64,000 nucleotides of DNA from Marinobacter sp. BW6 (GTDB lineage: Bacteria; Pseudomonadota; Gammaproteobacteria; Pseudomonadales; Oleiphilaceae). Location of the stretch: the NCBI RefSeq assembly GCF_008107725.1, contig NZ_VIRN01000035.1:62001-126000 (forward strand), given 5' to 3'. Positions 9,175-18,134 of this stretch are shown piece after piece. Position 1 is the stretch's first letter. Each line of letters begins with the position of its first letter. The notes beneath the pieces were generated by a model. It did not search any database and was not told the origin of the DNA. It saw only the letters and a program-made list of their open reading frames with translations. The translations under genes and the position numbers were made by a program.

Positions 9175-11817
9175 ATGGGTAAAAGTCTCGTAATTGTCGA
9201 GTCACCAGCGAAAGCGAAGACCATCAACAAGTACCTGGGCTCTGACTTCATCGTCAAATCGAGCGTCGGGCATATTCGTGATCTTCCCGTCAGTGGCAGC
9301 GGATCTCAGTCCGATCCCAAGGAGCGTGCAAAGCAGGCTGCTATCACCCGGAAGATGAGTCCTGAAGAAAAAGCGGTGCATAAAAAGCGCAAGTCCCGTG
9401 AACAGTTGGTCGCCCGGATGGGTGTCGACCCGGACCAGGACTGGAGTGCCCGTTACGAGATCCTTCCCGGCAAAGAGAAGGTGGTCAGTGAACTCAAGCG
9501 TCTGGCCAAATCAGCAGACCATATCTATCTGGCAACGGATTTGGACCGTGAAGGGGAGGCGATCGCCTGGCACCTTCAGCAGACCATTGGTGGCGAACCC
9601 GAGAAGTATCGGCGCGTCGTGTTCAACGAGATCACCAAGCGTGCCATTCAGGAAGCCTTCAAGGATCCCGGCAATCTGGACAATAACCGTGTGAATGCCC
9701 AGCAGGCCCGTCGCTTCCTCGATCGGGTTGTGGGCTATATGGTGTCACCTCTGCTTTGGGCCAAGATTGCCCGTGGCCTGTCTGCCGGCCGTGTACAATC
9801 AGTCGCTGTGCGGCTGATCGTCGAGCGGGAGCGGGAAATCCGGAAGTTTGTTCCGGAGGAGTTCTGGCAGTTGCATGCCGATCTTGCGTCTGCCAAGGCT
9901 GACCAGCCGGTCCGTTTTGAGGTGACCCGGCACGATGACAAACCGTACCGACCGGTTAACGAGCAGCAAAGCAGCGAGCATGTCAGCCGTCTCAAAGCCG
10001 GCACGTTCAAGGTTGCCAAGCGCGAGGACAAACCGACACGGTCACGTCCGTCGGCTCCCTTTATCACCTCGACGCTGCAGCAGGCCGCGAGCAATCGCAT
10101 GGGTTTCAGCGTCAAGAAAACCATGATGCTCGCCCAGCGCCTCTATGAGGCAGGCTTTATTACCTATATGCGTACTGACTCCACCAACCTGAGTCAGGAT
10201 GCGATTTCCAGTTGTCGGACCTTTATCGAAAAGCAGTTCGGTGACAAGTACCTTCCCGAGAAACCTCGCGTTTACGGAAGTAAAGAGGGCGCACAAGAGG
10301 CCCACGAGGCCATCCGGCCGACAGAAGTGAGCCGCAGGCCTTCGGACATTAGTGGCCTTGAGAAGGATGCTGAGAAGCTCTATGACCTGATCTGGCGCCA
10401 GTTCATAGCCTGTCAGATGGCGGATGCGGAGTTCCTGAGTACCTCTATCGTTGTGGCCAACGGCGATTATGAGTTGCGGACCCGGGGCCGCATCATCAAA
10501 TTTGATGGCTTCCTGAAGGCGGCGCCCCAGGCTGCCAAGAAAGATGAGGACATCGCTCTGCCAGATATCCAGGTAGATGAAGTTCTGGATCTGAAGAAGC
10601 TCGACCCCAGTCAGCACTTCACCAAGCCAGCGCCCAGATACACTGAGGCCAGCCTGGTCAAGGAGCTTGAGAAGCAGGGTATTGGCCGGCCGTCGACCTA
10701 TGCCTCGATTATTTCGACGATTCAGGATCGGGGTTATGTACGGCTACAGAATCGCCGGTTTTATGCTGAGAAGATGGGCGAGATTGTTACCGAGCGGTTG
10801 TCGGAGTCTTTTCCGAACCTGATGGACTTCGACTTTACTGCGAAGATGGAAGATGAGCTCGATGAGATTGCCGAAGGCGATGTCGAGTGGAAAAAAGTTC
10901 TGAACGATTTTTATGGCCGTTTCCGGCAGCAACTGGAAACAGCAGAGAGTGGTGAGGATGGTGGGATGCGCGCCAATATGCCCACTGAAACCGATATTCC
11001 ATGCCCGAGCTGTGGCCGGAACATGCAGATCCGTGTGGCCAGTACCGGCGTGTTCCTGGGCTGTTCCGGCTATTCGTTACCGCCGAAGGAGCGTTGCAAG
11101 ACCACCATTAACCTGGTCTCCGGTGATGAAGTGGTCAGCGCGGACGATGATGTGGAAGGCGAGGGTGAAACCCGCCTGCTGCGCAAGAAGCGGCGCTGCT
11201 CCAAGTGTGGCACCGCCATGGACAGTTACCTGGTTGACGAAACCCGTAAACTGCATGTCTGTGGTAACAATCCTGATTGCTCAGGTTACGAGGTGGAAAA
11301 GGGCACCTTCCGAATCAAAGGCTACGATGGGCCGACTCTCGAGTGCGACAAGTGTGGCTCCGAGATGCAGCTTAAAACGGGGCGTTTTGGCAAGTATTTC
11401 GGATGTACCAATGCCGAGTGCAAAAATACCCGTAAGTTGCTGAAAAATGGTGAGCCCGCTCCGCCCAAGATGGACCCGGTGCCTATGCCGGAGCTTCAGT
11501 GCCAGAAAGTTGATGATACTTACGTTCTGAGGGATGGTGCGTCCGGATTATTCCTGGCTGCCAGTAAATTCCCGAAGAACCGGGAAACGCGGCCGCCCCT
11601 GGTGATGGAAATCAAACCGCACCGCAAGGAGATTGATCCGAAGCACGATTACCTGATGGATGCACCTGAGCGTGACCCTGAGGGCAATCCGACGGTGATT
11701 CGCTACAGTAGGAAGACTAAGGAGCAGTACGTCATGTCCGAGAAGGACGGCAAGGCGACGGGCTGGTCTGCGTGGTACGTGAACGGCAAGTGGCAGCCGC
11801 AGGACAAGAAAAAATAA
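9175..11817 (+). CDS. topA: DNA topoisomerase I
   Basis: An 880-residue type IA topoisomerase that relaxes negative supercoils. The Toprim domain is at the N-terminus ([14 protein letters not shown], acidic DLDREGEA). The active-site tyrosine is Tyr331 in [11 protein letters not shown]. Three four-cysteine zinc-ribbon units follow in the C-terminal third (CPSCGR, CSKCGT and CDKCGS, each with a later Cys pair), then a basic tail. A TTG 12 codons upstream extends the frame, but ATG 9175 gives the universal family start; AAGGA at 9155-9159 is the nearest ribosome site and is rather far. It is flanked by its own promoter and a downstream hairpin. Confidence 0.97.
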   Translation: MGKSLVIVESPAKAKTINKYLGSDFIVKSSVGHIRDLPVSGSGSQSDPKERAKQAAITRKMSPEEKAVHKKRKSREQLVARMGVDPDQDWSARYEILPGKEKVVSELKRLAKSADHIYLATDLDREGEAIAWHLQQTIGGEPEKYRRVVFNEITKRAIQEAFKDPGNLDNNRVNAQQARRFLDRVVGYMVSPLLWAKIARGLSAGRVQSVAVRLIVEREREIRKFVPEEFWQLHADLASAKADQPVRFEVTRHDDKPYRPVNEQQSSEHVSRLKAGTFKVAKREDKPTRSRPSAPFITSTLQQAASNRMGFSVKKTMMLAQRLYEAGFITYMRTDSTNLSQDAISSCRTFIEKQFGDKYLPEKPRVYGSKEGAQEAHEAIRPTEVSRRPSDISGLEKDAEKLYDLIWRQFIACQMADAEFLSTSIVVANGDYELRTRGRIIKFDGFLKAAPQAAKKDEDIALPDIQVDEVLDLKKLDPSQHFTKPAPRYTEASLVKELEKQGIGRPSTYASIISTIQDRGYVRLQNRRFYAEKMGEIVTERLSESFPNLMDFDFTAKMEDELDEIAEGDVEWKKVLNDFYGRFRQQLETAESGEDGGMRANMPTETDIPCPSCGRNMQIRVASTGVFLGCSGYSLPPKERCKTTINLVSGDEVVSADDDVEGEGETRLLRKKRRCSKCGTAMDSYLVDETRKLHVCGNNPDCSGYEVEKGTFRIKGYDGPTLECDKCGSEMQLKTGRFGKYFGCTNAECKNTRKLLKNGEPAPPKMDPVPMPELQCQKVDDTYVLRDGASGLFLAASKFPKNRETRPPLVMEIKPHRKEIDPKHDYLMDAPERDPEGNPTVIRYSRKTKEQYVMSEKDGKATGWSAWYVNGKWQPQDKKK

Positions 11818-11824
11818 CTCAGAT

Positions 11825-11868
11825 CGAGCTCGGGGTCAGTTAAACGCTTTCCACTGACCCCGAACTCG
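11825..11868. terminator. Bidirectional terminator between topA and the dehydrogenase gene
   Basis: CGAGCTCGGGGTCAGT (11825-11840) and ACTGACCCCGAACTCG (11853-11868) pair over 16 positions with one G-U type mismatch and a 12-base loop. It lies between convergent genes and may serve both; no long T tract is present. Confidence 0.65.
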
Positions 11869-11873
11869 ATAGC

Positions 11874-12746
11874 TTACCGGAACTTCCTCAGCCTCTGAAT
11901 CAGGGACGACGTGTCCCAGCGTTTACCGCCCATGGACTGTACATCCGCATAGAACTGATCGACGAGTGCGGTAACCGGCAGAGAGGCGTTCACTTTTCTG
12001 GCCTCTTCGAGGCATATCCCGAGATCCTTTCGCATCCAGTCAACCGCGAAACCGTGTTCGAATTCACCGGCAATCATGGTTCCTGAGCGGTTTTCCATCT
12101 GCCAGGACTGAGCCGCGCCCTTGGAAATAACGTCCACCACTTTTGCCACGTCCAGTTCAGCCTGCTCGGCAAAGTGCAGGGCCTCTGAGAGCCCCTGTAC
12201 CAGACCGGCGATGGCAATCTGGTTTACCATCTTTGTTTTCTGACCACTGCCAGCGGGGCCCATCCGATTCAGTGCCCGCGCATAGTGTTCCATCACTGGC
12301 TCGGCCTTGGCGTAGTCCTGTTCGGAGCCGCCACACATGATGGTCAGCTTGCCATTCTCAGCGCCTTGCTGGCCGCCGGAAACCGGTGCATCGACAAACC
12401 CCATGTTGTTGCTCTTGGCGGCATCGGCCAGATATTCGGCGATGCCGGCGGAGGCGGTGGTGTGGTCGACCAGAACTGCACCCTCGGAGGCATTGGAGAG
12501 GATGCCTTCGTCGCCTTCATAAACCGCTTTCAGATCGGTATCGGCGCCAACACAGGTCAGCACGATATCTGCCCCTTTCACCGCTTCAGCAATGGTGGAG
12601 CAGCTGGTTCCGGAGTATTCAGTGGTCCACTGCTCGGCTTTGGCGGTGGTCCGGTTCCAGACCCTGACGGTGAGCCCAGCATTGGCAAGGTGGCCGGCCA
12701 TGGGGTAGCCCATAACGCCAAGACCGATAAATGCTGCTGTAGTCAT
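11874..12746 (-). CDS. NAD(P)-dependent oxidoreductase, 3-hydroxyisobutyrate dehydrogenase family
   Basis: A 290-residue beta-hydroxyacid dehydrogenase. The Rossmann loop GLGVMG (8-13), the substrate motif DAPVSGGQQGA (119-129) and the catalytic-type lysine Lys172 in KTKMVNQ are all present. Family members oxidise 3-hydroxyisobutyrate, tartronate semialdehyde or sulfolactaldehyde-type substrates; the exact substrate cannot be told from the sequence, and no valine-degradation gene is adjacent. The start has AGAGGAGAAAGC upstream. It lies downstream of gltA on the same strand but is separated from it by a terminator. Confidence 0.88.
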   Translation of the reverse strand: MTTAAFIGLGVMGYPMAGHLANAGLTVRVWNRTTAKAEQWTTEYSGTSCSTIAEAVKGADIVLTCVGADTDLKAVYEGDEGILSNASEGAVLVDHTTASAGIAEYLADAAKSNNMGFVDAPVSGGQQGAENGKLTIMCGGSEQDYAKAEPVMEHYARALNRMGPAGSGQKTKMVNQIAIAGLVQGLSEALHFAEQAELDVAKVVDVISKGAAQSWQMENRSGTMIAGEFEHGFAVDWMRKDLGICLEEARKVNASLPVTALVDQFYADVQSMGGKRWDTSSLIQRLRKFR

Positions 12747-12806
12747 TGCTTTCTCCTCTGATGTTTTTATCGGATTAACTTAGCACAGAAGAGCAGGGTA
12801 GGATGG

Positions 12807-12837
12807 AATAAAAAAGGCCGCTGAATCAGCGGCCTTT
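12807..12837 (-). terminator. Terminator of gltA
   Basis: AAAGGCCGCTGA and TCAGCGGCCTTT form a near-perfect stem. On the minus strand it is followed by TTTTTTATT. It lies 25 bases after the gltA stop codon. Confidence 0.9.
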
Positions 12838-12862
12838 GCATGTCTTACCCGAAGAATCGCGT

Positions 12863-14137
12863 TTAGTCCTCCGGATAGTCCCGGGAGTCCGAGCCGGTAT
12901 AGAGCTGACGCGGACGACCGATGCGGTAGTCGCCGCTGACCATTTCGTTCCAGTGCGAGAACCAGCCAATGGTCCGCGACAGGGCGAAGATCACTGTGAA
13001 CATCGAGGTCGGGATTCCGATTGCCTTGAGAATCAGGCCGGAGTAGAAATCCACGTTCGGGTAGAGCTTGCGCTTGACGAAGTATTCGTCTTCCAGCGCG
13101 ATTTTCTCGAGGCGTTGGGCGATTTTCAGCAGCGGGTCGTTCTCCAGGCCCAGCTCGGTCAGAACCTCGTGAGCGGTTTCTGCCATCACCTTGGCGCGCG
13201 GGTCAAAGTTCTTGTAAACCCGGTGGCCAAAGCCCATCAGGCGGAACGGATCATCTTTATCTTTGGCCTTTGCGATGAATTTCTCGATGTTGGACTCGTC
13301 GCCGATCTCGGCGAGCATGTCCAGCACTGCTTCGTTGGCTCCGCCGTGAGCAGGCCCCCACAGAGCGGCAATGCCGGAGGCAATACAGGCGTAGGGGTTA
13401 GCGCCGGTAGAGCCGGCCAGGCGCACCGTGGAGGTGGATGCGTTCTGTTCATGGTCCGCGTGCAGGATGAAGATCTTGTCCATGGCCTTGGCCAGGATCG
13501 GATTCGGCTTGTACTCCTCGCAGGGAACGCCAAACATCATCTGCAGGAAGTTCTCGGAGTACGAGAGGTCGTTGCGGGGGTAGATGAAAGGCTGGCCGAT
13601 GGCGTATTTATAGCACCAGGCTGCAATAGTCGGCATTTTTGCGATCAGACGATGCGCAGTGATTTCTCGCTGTTCCTGGCTGGCGACGTCCATTTCACCG
13701 TGGTAGAACGCGGAAAGAGCGCCTACAACGCCACACATGATGGCCATTGGGTGTGCGTCACGACGGAAACCCTGGAAGAAGTTCCGCATCTGGTCGTGCA
13801 GCATGGTGTGGTTTTTGATGGTGTCGTGAAAGCGCTTGTTTTCTTCGGCGCTGGGAAGCTCGCCGTGAAGCAGGAGGTAGCAGACTTCAAGGTAGTCGGA
13901 ATGTTCGGCCAGCTGTTCAATCGGGTAGCCGCGGTGCAGGAGAACGCCGTTCGCACCGTCGATGTAGGTGATGGCCGATTCGCAGGCTGCTGTGGATACG
14001 AATCCGGGATCGTATGTGAAAACGCCTTCCTGGACTAGGCCTCGTACGTCGATAACGTCAGGGCCGACGGTGCCTGAATAAACCGGTAGCTCAATGGACT
14101 TGTCCCCCACCGAGAGCGTGGCTTTCCTGTCGGTCAT
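12863..14137 (-). CDS. gltA: Citrate synthase (type II, GltA)
   Basis: A 424-residue citrate synthase that condenses oxaloacetate and acetyl-CoA. The catalytic residues His264 (GPAHGG), His305 (GFGHRVYKN) and Asp363 (NVDFYSG) are at the positions expected for the hexameric, NADH-sensitive GltA type. The N-terminal domain ([10 protein letters not shown]...) typical of gram-negative enzymes is present. The start has AGGAGAGCACC upstream. It is divergent from sdhCDAB, with which it makes a TCA-cycle block, and has its own promoter and terminator. Confidence 0.97.
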   Translation of the reverse strand: MTDRKATLSVGDKSIELPVYSGTVGPDVIDVRGLVQEGVFTYDPGFVSTAACESAITYIDGANGVLLHRGYPIEQLAEHSDYLEVCYLLLHGELPSAEENKRFHDTIKNHTMLHDQMRNFFQGFRRDAHPMAIMCGVVGALSAFYHGEMDVASQEQREITAHRLIAKMPTIAAWCYKYAIGQPFIYPRNDLSYSENFLQMMFGVPCEEYKPNPILAKAMDKIFILHADHEQNASTSTVRLAGSTGANPYACIASGIAALWGPAHGGANEAVLDMLAEIGDESNIEKFIAKAKDKDDPFRLMGFGHRVYKNFDPRAKVMAETAHEVLTELGLENDPLLKIAQRLEKIALEDEYFVKRKLYPNVDFYSGLILKAIGIPTSMFTVIFALSRTIGWFSHWNEMVSGDYRIGRPRQLYTGSDSRDYPED

Positions 14138-14224
14138 GGTGCTCTCCTATTTATCAGCTTTGACAGCTTTATCTACAGTTATAGATGCGCTAGAAGGCGC
14201 GTATTATCGCAAAACTGGCGGCAA

Positions 14225-14252
14225 AATATAGGGCGTTGGCTTTTTTTGTCAA
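14225..14252 (-). promoter_or_regulatory. Sigma70 promoter of gltA
   Basis: On the minus strand a perfect TTGACA (14252-14247) is followed by a 16-base spacer and TATATT (14230-14225). The predicted start lies about 80 bases before the gltA ATG. Confidence 0.75.
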
Positions 14253-14402
14253 TGGAATAGTCGGGAAAAGGCAGAATTTGACACTCGCTGTAAATGAGGG
14301 ATATCCCGAATAACAACGGATTGGCGTAGAAAAAGCGTTTGTCAATAATCCTTATAGATTGCTTAACCCCCTGAATTACGCGGCCTGAGCGACGTTGCGG
14401 GT

Positions 14403-14431
14403 TTGTAATTGGTTAGGGTACTCCTTATAAT
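14403..14431 (+). promoter_or_regulatory. Sigma70 promoter of sdhCDAB
   Basis: TTGTAA (14403-14408), a 17-base spacer, and a perfect TATAAT (14426-14431). The predicted start near 14438 leaves a leader of about 177 bases before sdhC. Confidence 0.72.
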
Positions 14432-14614
14432 CCCTAGCCCGGAATCGGGGAGAAACCTTTTCCCGCTGCCTGTAAATAGCGGGTTGCCGGTGAGGGTTCC
14501 TCCCTTCTGAGCCAATCGTGTGCCGGTTTCGTATCTGCACGCCGATCCTTACATACCAACCATCCGCACCCGGTCTTCCGGTCCCGCGGAACCAAGAGAG
14601 AGTGTGAGAGCGCT

Positions 14615-14989
14615 GTGAATAGCAAACGACCAGTAAATCTCGATCTCGGCAAGTTTCATTTTCCGCTGCCAGCCATTACGTCCATATTGCACCGTATCAG
14701 CGGCATCATCATTTTTGTTGGTGTTGCGTTCATGCTTTACGGACTTCAGCTTTCCCTGTCCGGGGAAGAGGGCTTCAGTCGTGTTAGTGAACTGCTGGAC
14801 AGCTTCCTTGCCAAGCTGATTATCTGGGGCATCTTGTCTGCTCTGTTGTACCACCTGGTTGCCGGTATCAAGCACCTGTTCATGGATATGGGCATTGGTG
14901 AAGAACTCGAGAGCGGTCGCCTCGCCTCGAAGATCACGATTGTGGTTTCCGTTATTCTCATCGTTCTGGCAGGAGTCTGGGTATGGTAA
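14615..14989 (+). CDS. sdhC: Succinate dehydrogenase cytochrome b556 subunit SdhC
   Basis: A 124-residue membrane subunit with three hydrophobic helices. The family motif appears near the N-terminus (RPVNLDLG, then SILHRISG with the quinone-site serine and arginine), and the heme-ligand histidine lies in LYHLVAGIKHL. With SdhD it anchors SdhAB and binds ubiquinone. It starts at GTG 14615, with only a weak GAGAG-type ribosome site. Its stop lies inside the sdhD start (ATGGTAA), so the two are translationally coupled. Confidence 0.94.
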   Translation: MNSKRPVNLDLGKFHFPLPAITSILHRISGIIIFVGVAFMLYGLQLSLSGEEGFSRVSELLDSFLAKLIIWGILSALLYHLVAGIKHLFMDMGIGEELESGRLASKITIVVSVILIVLAGVWVW

Positions 14990-15327
14990 ACAGCGTCACG
15001 AACCTGGGTCGCAGTGGTGTCTTTGACTGGCTGATCCAGAGGGTAACCGCCTACGTACTTGCTTTGTATACAATTTTCCTGCTCGGTTACATGTTGACTA
15101 CCGATGTCAACTACGACACCTGGAACGCGCTGTTTGACCAGACCTGGTTCCGTATCTTTACCCTCATGGCACTTCTTTCCATTGGTGCTCACGCCTGGGT
15201 AGGGCTCTGGACGGTAACCACGGACTATATCAAGGCTATGGGTCCCAGGTTTATCGTGCAGGCGGCTTGTGGGCTGACCATGTTCGTATATGTGGTTTGG
15301 GGCATTCAGATTCTTTGGGGGCTTTAA
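14983..15327 (+). CDS. sdhD: Succinate dehydrogenase membrane anchor subunit SdhD
   Basis: A 114-residue protein with three predicted membrane helices (around 20-40, 55-75 and 88-110). The conserved HAWVGLWTVTTDY region supplies the heme and quinone-side residues typical of SdhD. It overlaps sdhC by seven bases and is followed after three bases by sdhA, so the order CDAB is intact. Confidence 0.93.
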   Translation: MVNSVTNLGRSGVFDWLIQRVTAYVLALYTIFLLGYMLTTDVNYDTWNALFDQTWFRIFTLMALLSIGAHAWVGLWTVTTDYIKAMGPRFIVQAACGLTMFVYVVWGIQILWGL

Positions 15328-15330
15328 TCG

Positions 15331-17103
15331 ATGGCTAATATCAAGACCATGTCTTTTGACGCAATTGTTATCGGCGGTGGCGGGTCTGGCATGCGTGCCG
15401 CTCTTCAGCTGACCGAGTCCGGCGTCAATACCGCGTGCATCACAAAAGTTTTTCCCACGCGGTCTCATACGGTCTCTGCCCAGGGTGGCATCACCTGTGC
15501 GATTGCCAGTGCTGATCCGAATGACGACTGGCGTTGGCACATGTATGACACGGTAAAAGGCTCGGACTACATCGCCGACCAGGATGCCGTCGAGTACATG
15601 TGTTCCGTGGGTCCTCAGGCGGTATTCGAGCTTGAGCACATGGGTCTTCCGTTCTCTCGTACCGAGCAGGGCCGCATCTATCAGCGTCCTTTCGGTGGCC
15701 AGTCCAAGGGGCCGGATAATCCCACCCAGGCAGCACGTACCTGTGCGGCGGCTGACCGTACTGGTCACGCGCTTCTCCACACTCTTTACCAGGCCAACAT
15801 CAAGGGCGGTACTACCTTCCTGAACGAGTGGTACGCGGTAGACCTCGTCAAGAACAGCAAAGACGAAGTTGTTGGTGTAGTTGCCATTGAAGTAGAGACT
15901 GGCGAAGTTGCCTATATCAAATGTAAGGCAACCGTTCTGGCTACCGGTGGTGCGGGTCGTATTTACGCCTCCACGACCAACGCCCTGATCAACACCGGTG
16001 ACGGTATCGGCATGGCGCTGCGCGCCGGGTTCCCGATGCAGGATATGGAGATGTGGCAGTTCCATCCGACCGGTATTTACGGTGCTGGTACACTGGTTAC
16101 TGAAGGTTGCCGGGGTGAGGGTGGTTACCTGATCAACGCCGAAGGCGAGCGATTCATGGAGCGTTATGCTCCGAACGCGAAGGATCTGGCGGGTCGGGAC
16201 GTTGTTGCCCGGGCCATGGTTATTGAGATCCTGGAAGGCCGTGGTTGTGGTCCTGACAAGGATCATGTTCTGCTAAAGCTTGATCATCTGGGTGAAGAAA
16301 CTCTGAATCTGCGCCTGCCGGGCATCTGTGAGCTGTCCCGTACCTTTGCTCACGTTGATCCGGTTAAAGAGCCGATCCCGGTAGTGCCGACCTGTCACTA
16401 TATGATGGGCGGTATTCCGACCAACGTTGGCGGCCAGGCTCTGACTCAGGACGAGAATGGAAAGGACAAGCCGATTCCAGGGCTTTTCGCCTGTGGTGAG
16501 GCCGCCTGTGTATCTGTACATGGTGCCAACCGTCTGGGTGGGAACTCCCTGCTGGATCTGGTGGTCTTTGGTCGCGCAGCGGGTCTGCACATCGAGGAGC
16601 AGCTTCGTGGCGGCTTTGAAGTGGACGGTGCCAGTGAAGACGACATCAAGCGCGCTATGGCGCGGCTTGACCGCCTGAATAATGCGTCCGAGGGTGAAAG
16701 CGTCGCAGAGGTTCGGAAGGATCTTCAGAACTGCATGCAGCTTTACTTCGGTGTGTTCCGTGACGGCAAGAGCATGGAAGAGGGCCTGAAGAAGCTGGAA
16801 GCGATTGGTGAGCGTGTTCGCAACACCAAGCTGGCTGACACCAGCAACGCCTTCAACACCGCTCGTATTGAAGCGCTCGAGCTGGATAACCTTTACGAGG
16901 TTGCCCTGTCCACCGCTATTTCTGCGTTTGAGCGCAAGGAAAGCCGTGGAGCGCACGCACGGAACGACTTCACCGAGCGTGACGACGAAAACTGGCTGAA
17001 GCACTCCATCTACTTCCCGCTGGAAAAGCGTGTTGGTAAACGTGACGTGAATTTCTCGCCGAAGACTGTGGACACGTTTGAGCCGAAGGTCCGGACTTAC
17101 TAA
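15331..17103 (+). CDS. sdhA: Succinate dehydrogenase flavoprotein subunit SdhA
   Basis: A 590-residue flavoprotein that oxidises succinate to fumarate. The FAD-binding [10 protein letters not shown] (15-24), the covalent-flavin histidine His46 in [11 protein letters not shown], and the active-site stretches HPTGIYGAG and [14 protein letters not shown] are present. Length and order match the family. It belongs to the sdhCDAB operon, feeding electrons through SdhB to ubiquinone. Confidence 0.97.
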   Translation: MANIKTMSFDAIVIGGGGSGMRAALQLTESGVNTACITKVFPTRSHTVSAQGGITCAIASADPNDDWRWHMYDTVKGSDYIADQDAVEYMCSVGPQAVFELEHMGLPFSRTEQGRIYQRPFGGQSKGPDNPTQAARTCAAADRTGHALLHTLYQANIKGGTTFLNEWYAVDLVKNSKDEVVGVVAIEVETGEVAYIKCKATVLATGGAGRIYASTTNALINTGDGIGMALRAGFPMQDMEMWQFHPTGIYGAGTLVTEGCRGEGGYLINAEGERFMERYAPNAKDLAGRDVVARAMVIEILEGRGCGPDKDHVLLKLDHLGEETLNLRLPGICELSRTFAHVDPVKEPIPVVPTCHYMMGGIPTNVGGQALTQDENGKDKPIPGLFACGEAACVSVHGANRLGGNSLLDLVVFGRAAGLHIEEQLRGGFEVDGASEDDIKRAMARLDRLNNASEGESVAEVRKDLQNCMQLYFGVFRDGKSMEEGLKKLEAIGERVRNTKLADTSNAFNTARIEALELDNLYEVALSTAISAFERKESRGAHARNDFTERDDENWLKHSIYFPLEKRVGKRDVNFSPKTVDTFEPKVRTY

Positions 17104-17117
17104 GGGGGACGCTGAAA

Positions 17118-17822
17118 ATGTTAGTAAGCCTTTATCGTTATAACCCGGAGACTGACAACGCGCCCTATATGCAGGACGTGGATGTCGAGATTCCGGAAGG
17201 CAAGGATCTCATGGTTCTTGATGTGCTGAACCTGATCAAGGAGCGGGACCCTTCAATGGCGTACCGTCGTTCCTGCCGGGAGGGCGTTTGTGGCTCTGAT
17301 GGCATGAACATGAACGGCAAGAACGGACTGGCCTGTATCACGCCTGTTTCCCAGGTGGTGAAGGGCGACAAGCTGGTTCTTCGTCCGCTGCCGGGCCTGC
17401 CGGTTATTCGTGATCTGGTTGTTGATATGAGCCTTTTCTACAAGCAGTACGAAAAGGTCATGCCGTACCTGATCAACGACAAGCCTGCTCCCGCGATCGA
17501 GCGTCTGCAGTCTCCGGAAGACCGCCAGAAGCTGGACGGCCTGTACGAGTGTATTCTCTGTGCCTGCTGTTCCACGTCCTGCCCGTCATTCTGGTGGAAC
17601 CCGGACAAGTTTATCGGTCCTGCCGGTCTGCTTCAGGCCTACCGTTTCCTGGCCGACAGCCGGGATACGGCTCAGGATGAGCGACTTGCCAACCTTGATG
17701 ACCCGTTCAGTGTATTCCGCTGCCGGGGCATCATGAACTGTGTCAGTGTCTGCCCGAAAGGTCTGAACCCCACAAGGGCTATCGGCCATATTCGGAATCT
17801 TCTGCTGCAAAGGGCTACTTGA
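17118..17822 (+). CDS. sdhB: Succinate dehydrogenase iron-sulfur subunit SdhB
   Basis: A 234-residue subunit with the three Fe-S sites visible in order: [2Fe-2S] cysteines in SCREGVCGSDG and the following LAC, then the [4Fe-4S] motif CILCACCSTSCPS, and the [3Fe-4S] motif CRGIMNCVSVCPKGLNP. A ribosome site (AAGGGGGAC) precedes the ATG. It is the last gene of sdhCDAB; a GC-rich hairpin lies 52 bases downstream. Confidence 0.97.
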   Translation: MLVSLYRYNPETDNAPYMQDVDVEIPEGKDLMVLDVLNLIKERDPSMAYRRSCREGVCGSDGMNMNGKNGLACITPVSQVVKGDKLVLRPLPGLPVIRDLVVDMSLFYKQYEKVMPYLINDKPAPAIERLQSPEDRQKLDGLYECILCACCSTSCPSFWWNPDKFIGPAGLLQAYRFLADSRDTAQDERLANLDDPFSVFRCRGIMNCVSVCPKGLNPTRAIGHIRNLLLQRAT

Positions 17823-18000
17823 GCAGCAGGATTTACGACAGACGCTATACTGTTCTGATCAGGTTAGCACCCGGAAGGCCCCGCAAGTTTGCGGGGCCTT
17901 CAACCAAAGGCTTATAGTCAAAGGTCTTACCCGGGTGCACACTACGCAAGCCGTGGCGGGAACTTATAAAGTTTTCTCCCTGTTTTGCTGAGTATAAAAA
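17823..18000 (+). other. sdhB-sucA intergenic region, 5' part
   Basis: No gene seen. It contains the hairpin at 17874-17901 and AT-rich TATAAA-like sequences near 17965 and 17993 that could be -10 elements of a sucA promoter, but without good -35 partners. The structured leader after 18001 is listed separately. Confidence 0.45.
17874..17901 (+). terminator. Hairpin after sdhB
   Basis: GAAGGCCCCGCAA and TTGCGGGGCCTTC form a perfect 13-bp inverted repeat with a two-base centre (effective loop about six bases). No T tract follows (CAACCAAAGG), so it may be a weak terminator or processing site separating sdhCDAB from sucAB rather than a complete stop. Confidence 0.6.
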
Positions 18001-18134
18001 CCACCGGGGAATGGAAAACATCCATGTCGGGTGTGGTGGCCAAAGTCGATCCCGTAAAAACCCGTATTGACTGAGAAATACCCCTGGCCGACCATATCGG
18101 GCTCCCCGCACCAGCCCAAGGTGAGCTATTCAAG
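18001..18134 (+). promoter_or_regulatory. Structured 5' leader candidate of sucA
   Basis: Three nested or serial inverted repeats lie in the 134 bases before sucA. CCACC (18001-18005) pairs with GGTGG (18035-18039) around an inner hairpin ATGGA-AAACA-TCCAT (18011-18025). GTATT (18064-18068) pairs with AATAC (18077-18081). CCGA (18088-18091) pairs with TCGG (18097-18100). Conserved 'sucA' leader RNA motifs have been described in other proteobacteria; whether this belongs to one of them is untested. The ribosome site AAGGTGAG (18119-18126) lies at its end. Confidence 0.4.

Larger units (their letters stand above)
14138..14614. other. gltA-sdhC divergent regulatory region
   Basis: A 477-base gap with no gene. 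It holds one sigma70-type promoter for each direction (listed separately) and about 177 bases of sdhC leader after the predicted transcription start. The leader contains GC-rich segments such as CCCGGAATCGGGG that may fold. I saw no convincing small open reading frame. Confidence 0.65.
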
